Shown here piece by piece: positions 57,394 through 64,000 of a DNA stretch of 64,000 nt. This DNA is from Mucilaginibacter flavidus. GTDB taxonomy: Bacteria; Bacteroidota; Bacteroidia; Sphingobacteriales; Sphingobacteriaceae. Below the pieces are notes generated by a model. That model was given only the letters and a program-made list of their open reading frames with translations, made no database searches and was not told the origin of the DNA. The translations under genes and the position numbers were made by a program. The DNA lies in contig NZ_JAMXOE010000002.1 in assembly GCF_024055575.1 (NCBI RefSeq), forward strand, positions 310,001 to 374,000, read 5' to 3'. Within the stretch, counting starts at the first letter, position 1. Each line of letters opens with the position of its first letter.

Positions 57394-58725
57394 ATGCAAA
57401 AAAGCGTATTAATTATCGACGATGAAGCAAAATTACGGGGATTGCTTAGCCGTATCATCGAGATGGAGGGTTACAGGGTGTTGCAGGCTGGTACCGCCCG
57501 CGAAGGACTAAAACTACTGGATGCGGAAATTATCCATGTGGTATTGAGCGATGTAAAATTGCCCGATATTAACGGCGTCGAACTGGTAAAACATGTAAAA
57601 GAAAAAAGCCCTTATGCGGAGGTAATATGCCTTACTGCCTATGGTACGATACAAGATGGCGTAACCGCCATAAAAAACGGCGCTTTCGATTACATCATTA
57701 AAGGCGACGATAATGAAAAGATTTTACCCCTGGTTTCAAAGGCCTTCGAGAAAGCAAGCCTGCAGTATAAACTTTACGAGCTTGAAAATAAGATCATCAA
57801 TCAACACAGCTTTGATGGTATTTTAGGAAGTTCCGCTCAAATAAAAGATGCCATTAACCTCGCACGCAAAGTTTCAGCAACCGATACCACTGTGTTATTA
57901 TTAGGCGAAACGGGCACCGGCAAGGAAGTTTTTGCCCAATGTATTCACTACAACAGCAACCGCAAGAGCAAAAGTTTTGTAGCGGTAAATTGCAGCGCAT
58001 TCTCGTCCGAATTGCTGGAAAGCGAATTATTCGGTTACCGCGCCGGGGCGTTTACGGGAGCACAAAAAGACAAAAAAGGCCTGGTTGAAGAAGCCGATGG
58101 CGGTACCCTGTTTCTGGATGAAATAGGGGAGATGAGTATAGATCTGCAGGCTAAACTGCTGCGTGTCCTTGAATCGGGCGAGTTTATTAAAATAGGGGAT
58201 ACCAAAACCCAAAAGATTAATGCCCGCATACTTGCCGCCACCAATCGCAATTTGCAGGATGAAATAGAAAAAGGCCGTTTCAGGCAGGATTTGTTTTACC
58301 GGTTGTCGGTTTTCACTATTTACCTGCCTTCGCTAAATGAACGTACCGAAGACATCAAACCGCTGGCCGGGCATTACCTTAAACTCTACGCGGCAAAAAC
58401 CAACCCCAGGATAAAAAACATCGACGCCGGCTTGTTAAAAAAACTGGAGAGCTATAACTGGAAGGGCAATGTGCGGGAACTGAAAAATTTAATTGAGCGC
58501 GCGGTTATTTTATGTGATGGTGACACGCTTACAGCAAACCTTTTGCCTACCGGATATGACGCCCAACCCGAATCGGGCGGAACTGTTTTTGAGTTGTCGG
58601 CCGTAGAGAAAAACCATATCCGAAAAATATTGCAATACACCAAAGGCAACAAAACCGAAGCCGCCCGGCTGATGAACATTGGCCTTACCACGCTTTACCG
58701 AAAGATTGAGGAATACCAACTATAG
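57394..58725 (+). CDS. Sigma-54-dependent response regulator (NtrC family)
   Basis: A 443-residue activator: receiver domain with acidic DDE and phospho-acceptor Asp in VVLSDVKLPD (about residue 52); AAA+ domain with Walker A GETGTGKE, sigma-54-contact loop RAGAFTGAQ and Walker B GGTLFLDEIGEM; C-terminal Fis-like helix-turn-helix (GNKTEAARLMNIGLTTLYRK). No histidine kinase gene is adjacent. Shared DNA elements suggest control of kdp and of its own operon (inference). Confidence 0.95.
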   Translation: MQKSVLIIDDEAKLRGLLSRIIEMEGYRVLQAGTAREGLKLLDAEIIHVVLSDVKLPDINGVELVKHVKEKSPYAEVICLTAYGTIQDGVTAIKNGAFDYIIKGDDNEKILPLVSKAFEKASLQYKLYELENKIINQHSFDGILGSSAQIKDAINLARKVSATDTTVLLLGETGTGKEVFAQCIHYNSNRKSKSFVAVNCSAFSSELLESELFGYRAGAFTGAQKDKKGLVEEADGGTLFLDEIGEMSIDLQAKLLRVLESGEFIKIGDTKTQKINARILAATNRNLQDEIEKGRFRQDLFYRLSVFTIYLPSLNERTEDIKPLAGHYLKLYAAKTNPRIKNIDAGLLKKLESYNWKGNVRELKNLIERAVILCDGDTLTANLLPTGYDAQPESGGTVFELSAVEKNHIRKILQYTKGNKTEAARLMNIGLTTLYRKIEEYQL

Positions 58726-58741
58726 CTTTCACAGCGTTCCG

Positions 58742-58769
58742 GGTGTTCCACGTGCAAAAATGGAACGCT
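58742..58769 (+). promoter_or_regulatory. Activator-like dyad after the sigma-54 regulator gene
   Basis: GGTGTTCC, ACGTGC, AAAAATGGAACGCT repeats the kdp element at 35720-35746 with one extra base between GTTCC and GGAAC. An additional GCGTTCC at 58734-58740 pairs with GGAACGC, so it might instead be a weak terminator, though no T-run follows. Confidence 0.45.
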
Positions 58770-58805
58770 TTGCGTGTTCGAAACCCTTCGCTATCCAGTT
58801 CACAG

Positions 58806-58892
58806 TGTTAATACCTTACTTTTACAACCATTTGATTTATAAATATTTATGTAAATAAAAATCGAAATTATGTTAACACTGTTAATACCTTA
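58806..58892 (+). repeat. Direct repeat TGTTAATACCTTA upstream of trehalase
   Basis: TGTTAATACCTTA occurs at 58806-58818 and 58880-58892, 74 bp apart (CAGTGTTAATACCTTA versus CACTGTTAATACCTTA over 16 bases). Seven turns of DNA separate them; possible paired regulator sites. No GG-N10-GC element was found between here and the trehalase ATG. Confidence 0.5.
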
Positions 58893-59154
58893 TCGCGCTT
58901 GCTATTCATGTGATAGTAAGTGTTCAGAAGATCGAAAAGGTCAATTTGTGATTCTGAATGCAATGAAAAACTACCTCTTGAATGTGTCGAAAAATCTTAT
59001 ACAATTGACATTTCGTCGCTCTACTTGAAACTCAATCACTAACCATTTGAATTTAAGCCTAATTGTATTAAAATATTTTTTAACTTACCAGTGTTTTACC
59101 AGGCTATGCCTTACTGCCTGCATCAATCCCAATCTATACAACCTCTTAAATACC

Positions 59155-60729
59155 ATGGTACCTTTAAAAAAAACATCATTAGTTTTATTATTTGCGTTTT
59201 TTTCAGTCGCAGCGTTTTCGCAAATCCAAACTCCCAGGCAACTGTTCCCGAGCCTGTTTGAAGCAGTTCAGCTTTCTGATATATTTCCCGACAATAAAAC
59301 TTTTGTTGATGCCAACCCACTTATTGAGCCTTCGCTAATAATTAAGTACTATAACAGCCAAAAAGACAAGCCCGGGTTCGACCTTAAAAAGTTTATCCTG
59401 GCAAATTTCAATGTTCCCCTGGCCAACGGCAATGTTTTTAAAAGCGACGTATCTGCCGGCATACGCAAGCACATTGATACGCTGTGGCAGGTGCTTTATC
59501 GCAAACACGATACTGTATCAAAATACTCGTCATTAATCCCGCTTCCAAACGATTTTATAGTACCCGGCGGCCGTTTCAGGGAAACATATTACTGGGACTC
59601 ATACTTTACCATGCTTGGCCTGCAGGAAAGTCACAAAATTGTTATCATAAAAAACATCATTAACAATTTCGCTTACATGATTGATAAGTTCGGCTTTATA
59701 CCAAACGGAAACCGCACTTATTACCTTACACGTTCGCAGCCACCATTTTTTTCGATGATGCTGGATTTGCTGGCGAAAGATGAGGGCGAAAAAACGCTCG
59801 TTACCTATCAGCCTGAATTATTAAAAGAATATGAGTTCTGGATGAAAGGCGCCGAAACCCTTAAGCCCGGGCAGGCGTACCGCAACAGCGTAAGAATGGA
59901 TGAAGGCGAAATTTTAAATCGCTATTGGGACGAGTCGGACAAGCCCCGCGAAGAATCATACAAAAAGGATATTGACGCTGCTAAAGAAACCACGCAAAAA
60001 CCTGGCGATTTTTTCCGCAACATCCGGGCCGCGGCGGAGTCGGGCTGGGATTTCAGCACCCGTTGGATGGATACCACCGGTAAATTAAGCACCATAAAAA
60101 CTACAGAAATTATCCCTGTTGACCTTAACTGCCTGTTATATCACTTAGAAACTACTATAGCACAGTCATACCTGCTACAAGGCAACGCTGGCAAACAACA
60201 GGCTTATCTTGCAAAAGCAACGTCGCGCAAAAATGCGATTCAAAAATATTGCTGGAGTGAGAAAGAGAGCTGGTTTATGGATTACAATTTTAAACTAAAG
60301 CACACCACCGCTTTCCGCACGCTGGCCGGCGTTTATCCTCTCGAGTTTAGCCTCGCCGATGCCAGGCAAGCTATAAAAGTAGCCGCCGGGTTAAAGGCGG
60401 ATTTTTTTAAACCAGGGGGCCTGGTTACCACGGGCAACCGTTCTGGCCAGCAATGGGACAGCCCAAATGCATGGGCACCATTACAATATATGGCAATTGA
60501 TGGTTTAAATAAATATAATCAAACCGGCCTTGCCCAGTCAATAGCTCAAAGCTGGATAGGTACGAATATGCGGGTGTTTGAAAGCACGGGCAAGCTGATG
60601 GAAAAATATAACGTCATCGACACCGACATAAAAGCTGGCGGCGGCGAATACCCGTTACAGGATGGCTTCGGGTGGACCAACGGCGTATTGCTTAACCTGG
60701 TTAATAAATATCATACAGATAATCAGTAG
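59155..60729 (+). CDS. treA: Periplasmic trehalase
   Basis: Hydrolyses trehalose to two glucoses. The 524-residue GH37 enzyme starts at an ATG giving the signal peptide MVPLKKTSLVLLFAFFSVAA; the longer frame uses TTG and adds 36 unneeded residues. Both trehalase signatures are present: PGGRFRETYYWDSYFT and QQWDSPNAWAPLQ, plus LQDGFGWTNGV at the end. It lies downstream of the sigma-54 regulator after a 430-bp leader region with repeats. Confidence 0.95.
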   Translation: MVPLKKTSLVLLFAFFSVAAFSQIQTPRQLFPSLFEAVQLSDIFPDNKTFVDANPLIEPSLIIKYYNSQKDKPGFDLKKFILANFNVPLANGNVFKSDVSAGIRKHIDTLWQVLYRKHDTVSKYSSLIPLPNDFIVPGGRFRETYYWDSYFTMLGLQESHKIVIIKNIINNFAYMIDKFGFIPNGNRTYYLTRSQPPFFSMMLDLLAKDEGEKTLVTYQPELLKEYEFWMKGAETLKPGQAYRNSVRMDEGEILNRYWDESDKPREESYKKDIDAAKETTQKPGDFFRNIRAAAESGWDFSTRWMDTTGKLSTIKTTEIIPVDLNCLLYHLETTIAQSYLLQGNAGKQQAYLAKATSRKNAIQKYCWSEKESWFMDYNFKLKHTTAFRTLAGVYPLEFSLADARQAIKVAAGLKADFFKPGGLVTTGNRSGQQWDSPNAWAPLQYMAIDGLNKYNQTGLAQSIAQSWIGTNMRVFESTGKLMEKYNVIDTDIKAGGGEYPLQDGFGWTNGVLLNLVNKYHTDNQ

Positions 60730-60841
60730 GTTGATTACCCTTTGTAAGAACCGCTCCATATAAGGCTACATTTTAGGATAAGATAATCCGATGATCTGTA
60801 TTTTTAGCGCCATCGAACATAAATTTTCATGCATCAAAAAA

Positions 60842-62176
60842 TCAATTTACTTGCCTCACGCCTGTACCCCAGGTATAAATTCTTTTAATGGCCGGGTTCT
60901 TTTTCAAATTAATAACAGCAGCATCCGTGATTTTTGTTTCATTTAAATTAACGGCTTCCAGGTGTTTTAATGCTATGAGGTTATTGCTTACCTGGTCGGT
61001 CAGCGGGTTCTTTTCGAGCCGCAATTTTTCAAGGTTTGTAAACAGCTTGAGAAATGAAAGGTCACCGTCAGTAAAGTTATTACCCGATATATTGAGCCAG
61101 ACAATATTTTTGGCAAGGGGGATAACATCGTTCTTAAATTCCGCAGCTTTTATTACCGAACCGACCGGGAGTGTTATATCAAGCATCAGCGGTTTTCTCA
61201 GCATCACCCTTACCATCAACCCTTTTTTTCTTAACTGACCGATAAGCGATGTATCAGTAACCATGGGGATATCCGGATTAGTGACTTGTGCAGATACACG
61301 TTCATCTGCAGCCGGTAAAACAACTCCACCAATTCCCAGGTAGGTTGCCAGTTCCGGTATTATTATGTTTATATTTTTGAGCTCTGCAATTCTTTTGCCG
61401 CTAATTGCGTCGCCATTTTCTATCCACCATTTTATAATTTTTACTTCTGATTTTGTAAGGGGCGTTTTACCATCTTTAGGCATAAAATCCTTATTATCCG
61501 GATCGAGGGTTATCCGTTTATACAATTCACTTGCATTTAGTTTTCCCGGGGCTACTGCCGGTCCGCTTTTACCTCCTTTACGAAGAGTTTGCAGCGATTC
61601 AACAGATAAATTCCCTTTTAACTTTCCGTCGCGGTGGCATTGCGAGCATTTATTTTGCAGAATGGGCTGCACAACGTCTTCAAATATTATGGCGCTATCG
61701 ACGCTGGTTGGCTTGTCACGTACCGTCCTTGTTAAGGTTTGCATAGTCAGATAATCGTTGCCATGAGTAAGGCTTGCGCCCTGGTGCCCACTATAGCTCA
61801 TGAGCGCAACGAGGCCTACCAGAATAATAGAAAATAATTTACCCGGGATGAACGCCATTTTCCCCGAATGATCAGTTGCCATAAAATATAATATCCCCGA
61901 AATAATGGCAAGGGTGATACCTGAAAACTCATGATGCCTTAATACATTTTGATCGTAATCGCCTGATGTGGAGAGAATATATCCAAAAACACAGGCCAAA
62001 ACAGCCGATATAAAACCCATTAGCAAGGCTACAGGCACAGCAGATTTTAAATTTTCATGCTTTTTTGAGTACGATAAAATATTAAAAACTGCGGCCAATA
62101 ATATAAAGCCTATTGGCAAGTGCACAATAAGCGGATGCAAATGGCCCGAAAACGTGCTGATATTCAAAAAAATCAT
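60842..62176 (-). CDS. DUF2231 membrane c-type cytochrome with leucine-rich repeats
   Basis: A 444-residue protein. An N-terminal DUF2231-like membrane domain has four or five helices (FSGHLHPLIVHLPIGFILLA at the start). Next comes a Planctomycete-type cytochrome domain with one haem motif CSQCH (about 180-270, with FMPKDGKTPLTKSEVKIIKW). The C-terminal part (about 345-440) has leucine-rich repeats (NIVWLNISGNNFTD, LEKLRLEKNPLTD, LEAVNLNETKITD). Start set at 62176, whose ATG overlaps the upstream stop as ATGA. Likely inner-membrane or periplasm-facing redox protein; partner unknown. Confidence 0.85.
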   Translation of the reverse strand: MIFLNISTFSGHLHPLIVHLPIGFILLAAVFNILSYSKKHENLKSAVPVALLMGFISAVLACVFGYILSTSGDYDQNVLRHHEFSGITLAIISGILYFMATDHSGKMAFIPGKLFSIILVGLVALMSYSGHQGASLTHGNDYLTMQTLTRTVRDKPTSVDSAIIFEDVVQPILQNKCSQCHRDGKLKGNLSVESLQTLRKGGKSGPAVAPGKLNASELYKRITLDPDNKDFMPKDGKTPLTKSEVKIIKWWIENGDAISGKRIAELKNINIIIPELATYLGIGGVVLPAADERVSAQVTNPDIPMVTDTSLIGQLRKKGLMVRVMLRKPLMLDITLPVGSVIKAAEFKNDVIPLAKNIVWLNISGNNFTDGDLSFLKLFTNLEKLRLEKNPLTDQVSNNLIALKHLEAVNLNETKITDAAVINLKKNPAIKRIYTWGTGVRQVN

Positions 62177-63282
62177 ACACGCGTTAATTTTACCGGGGCT
62201 GTATGATAGGCATTCCACTGGCATACATACATATTTTTGTCTTCATCAACGCAAACATCATGACCATGATAAAAAACCGGGTTTACAGCTTGTAATGTTT
62301 GCTGTAAAACGCCATTTTTATAAACCGGCGCAGCACCTCCCGGATTTGATATCACTTTGTTATCCGCATCCAAAATTGTTACAAAACCCGAATAGTCAAA
62401 ACGTTTTCCGGCTGCATCCTTCGACCAGCATACACCGGCATAAACATTTGGTCCATTGATAACTGCACGGCAAACGTACATACCAGGCATATCAATACGT
62501 TTAATAAATTTGCCATCAAGCGTAAATACCTTGAAACAATTTTCCTCGCGCGAAGTGCAGATCAGTGTTGGGTTATTTACGTCGCGGGTATCGACGGATA
62601 CACCGTGCGCATTAATCAAATTATGTTCTGTATTAGCATTGTGGTGCCCGCCAAAATGACGAATATATTGCCCTTTACTGTTGTAATGGATGATATAATC
62701 TGAGCCGTATCCATCAGCTACATAAATATCCCCATTAGGTGCTACAGCAGTTTCGGTTGGCTTAAATGGTTCATCATCTTTATAGATACCAATGGTACGG
62801 GGGTGGCCAATAGCAAATATCAGCTTACCATCAAGGGTGGTTTTTAGAACCTGGCCCGACTGTCCGTAGCCATTACCTGTTTTGTCAACAGCCCAGCCGC
62901 AGTCAGTGAGCAGTAAAAAATCTTCGCCCCCCTCTTTGCTGATGCTTAACCCGTGGCCACCCGGTAAAGCTGTTCCCCAGTAATCTATTAACTTTCCCGA
63001 TTTATCAAAGATCAGGATGTTATTGTGGATGTGGTCGCCAAGCATAATAAGGCGGCCCTTGCTGTCCTGCACCATTTCGTGGCAGTTAGCCAGCGGTGTA
63101 TTATTTATACTGATTTTTGCCCAGTTCTTGTCAGCCTTGTAGGTAAAGCCGGCTTGCCCTATAATTTGCTCGTCCGGCTGTTTATCTTTATGTAAAATAG
63201 CAAAGCTTCGCTCAGGTGTAGCTGCAACTGCTACAGATGCTATAGCAGAATTGCGAATAAAGTTTCTTCTCGAGTTATCCAT
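62173..63282 (-). CDS. Tat-exported NHL/beta-propeller protein
   Basis: A 369-residue protein with a twin-arginine signal (SRRNFIRNSAIASVAVAAT) and repeated propeller blades of the NHL/6-bladed type (MVQDSKGRLIMLGDHI, AVAPNGDIYVADGYGSDYII, VSVDTRDVNNPTLICTS, VCVDEDKNMYVCQWN). Tat export implies folding, perhaps with a cofactor, before transport. It overlaps the cytochrome gene by 4 bp and follows the DUF1501 gene. Confidence 0.82.
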   Translation of the reverse strand: MDNSRRNFIRNSAIASVAVAATPERSFAILHKDKQPDEQIIGQAGFTYKADKNWAKISINNTPLANCHEMVQDSKGRLIMLGDHIHNNILIFDKSGKLIDYWGTALPGGHGLSISKEGGEDFLLLTDCGWAVDKTGNGYGQSGQVLKTTLDGKLIFAIGHPRTIGIYKDDEPFKPTETAVAPNGDIYVADGYGSDYIIHYNSKGQYIRHFGGHHNANTEHNLINAHGVSVDTRDVNNPTLICTSREENCFKVFTLDGKFIKRIDMPGMYVCRAVINGPNVYAGVCWSKDAAGKRFDYSGFVTILDADNKVISNPGGAAPVYKNGVLQQTLQAVNPVFYHGHDVCVDEDKNMYVCQWNAYHTAPVKLTRV

Positions 63283-63296
63283 GGTTTTTTAAATTA

Positions 63297-64000
63297 TCAG
63301 GTTAATATATTTTTTACAACTTTCCCTTCCACATCGGTAAGGCGGAAACGCCTGCCCTGGAATTTATAAGTGAGCCGTTCATGATCAATACCCATCAGGT
63401 GTAAAAGTGTAGCATGGAAATCATGAACATGTACCGGATCTTTTACAATATTATAGCTGAAATCGTCAGTTTCGCCATAGGTGATACCGGGCTTAACACC
63501 TGCGCCAGCCATCCACATGGTAAAACAGCGCGGATGATGGTCGCGTCCGTAATCATTGGCTGTCAATTTTCCCTGGGAGTATACGGTACGGCCAAATTCG
63601 CCTCCCCAAATTACCAGGGTATCCTCCAGCAGTCCACGCTGTTTTAAGTCTTTGATCAAGGCGGCTGTCGCCTGGTCGGTTGCTTTACATTGTTGGGCAA
63701 TGCCCTTGGGCAAGCTGCTATGCTGATCCCACCCCTGGTGATAAAGTTGCAGGAACTTTACATCTTTTTCAAGCAGCTTACGTGCCAGCAAACAATTGGC
63801 GGCGTAAGTACCCGGATCACGGCTATCTGGGCCATACATCTCAAAAGCTTCATTTGGCTCATTAGCTGTACTCATTACTTCTGGCACAGATGTTTGCATC
63901 CGGTAAGCCATTTCGTATTGTGCTATTCTTGCATCAACCTCAGGATCGCCGTAGGCCCCATTTTGTAATTTATTAAGTTTTGAGAGGTAATCCAGCATTT
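63297..64000 (-). CDS. DUF1501 family protein, C-terminal part (runs off window)
   Basis: At least 234 residues; the start lies beyond the window edge. [55 protein letters not shown] and [20 protein letters not shown] are characteristic DUF1501 (alkaline-phosphatase/sulfatase-like) blocks with His/Asp metal-type residues. DUF1501 proteins are usually Tat-exported and encoded with cytochrome-type Planctomycete domains, as here. Function unknown. Confidence 0.88.
   Translation of the reverse strand, partial: MLDYLSKLNKLQNGAYGDPEVDARIAQYEMAYRMQTSVPEVMSTANEPNEAFEMYGPDSRDPGTYAANCLLARKLLEKDVKFLQLYHQGWDQHSSLPKGIAQQCKATDQATAALIKDLKQRGLLEDTLVIWGGEFGRTVYSQGKLTANDYGRDHHPRCFTMWMAGAGVKPGITYGETDDFSYNIVKDPVHVHDFHATLLHLMGIDHERLTYKFQGRRFRLTDVEGKVVKNILT

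Noticed and set aside
58734..58770. GCGTTCC/GGAACGC hairpin as a simple terminator of the sigma-54 regulator gene
   Set aside because: No T-run follows, and the asymmetric core is shared with the kdp upstream region; kept as an alternative to the regulatory reading.

Overview
The window looks like a chromosomal segment of a Bacteroidota bacterium, most likely family Sphingobacteriaceae (Mucilaginibacter/Pedobacter-like). The evidence is a type IX secretion core (gldKLMN plus a PorW/SprE lipoprotein), a SusC/SusD pair, Bacteroidota-restricted families (DUF4271, DUF4293, DUF6377), an atpBEFHAG cluster without atpDC, and TAnnTTTG-type -7 promoter motifs. The genus is an inference; no rRNA or tRNA gene was recognised.

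Layout. 1-5 kb: Fic protein, DUF4293 membrane protein, DUF892 ferritin-like protein, truA, an ABC exporter and a small hydrophilic protein. 5.3-11.1 kb: F-type ATP synthase operon on the minus strand (AtpZ-like, a second small membrane protein, atpB-E-F-H-A-G). 11.2-18.6 kb: PorW/SprE-like lipoprotein, class A penicillin-binding protein and uvrC on the plus strand. 18.8-23.6 kb: gldK-L-M-N on the minus strand. 24-26.3 kb: DUF4271 protein with hemD, and a DUF2568 protein. 26.4-35.2 kb: a complete kdp potassium-uptake operon on the minus strand, starting with an unlisted 27-residue membrane microprotein and kdpF, then kdpA, kdpB, kdpC, a beta-barrel porin, a KdpD sensor half and a separate histidine kinase. 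35.9-51.8 kb: a DUF6377 regulator, SusC, SusD, two paralogous 1100-residue FG-GAP/ASPIC lipoproteins, a membrane-anchored SRPBCC protein and a vanadium-haloperoxidase-like enzyme. 51.9-56.7 kb: KDPG-type aldolase, 2-dehydro-3-deoxygalactonokinase, threonine aldolase, S41 protease and an AraC regulator. 57.1-60.7 kb: a small membrane protein, a sigma-54 response regulator and a periplasmic trehalase. 60.8-64 kb: a c-type cytochrome fused to leucine-rich repeats, a Tat-exported beta-propeller protein and the 3' part of a DUF1501 gene that runs off the window.

How parts connect. The kdp locus has sensors but no response regulator. The sigma-54 regulator 22 kb away has no kinase beside it, and the two loci share an unusual dyad (GGTGTTCC, 6 nt, then A4-5TGGAACGCT) plus similar -24/-12-like elements, so the regulator may be the missing KdpE equivalent. 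The DUF6377-SusCD-FG-GAP/ASPIC-haloperoxidase block is the best candidate for a poorly described surface system.

The DNA between genes is rich in palindromic repeats of several families. Two of them reach into coding sequence: one inside truA, and one across the start of the ABC exporter gene. Start sites were moved inward from the longest reading frame where a signal peptide, the family N-terminus or an overlap with the neighbour supports it.
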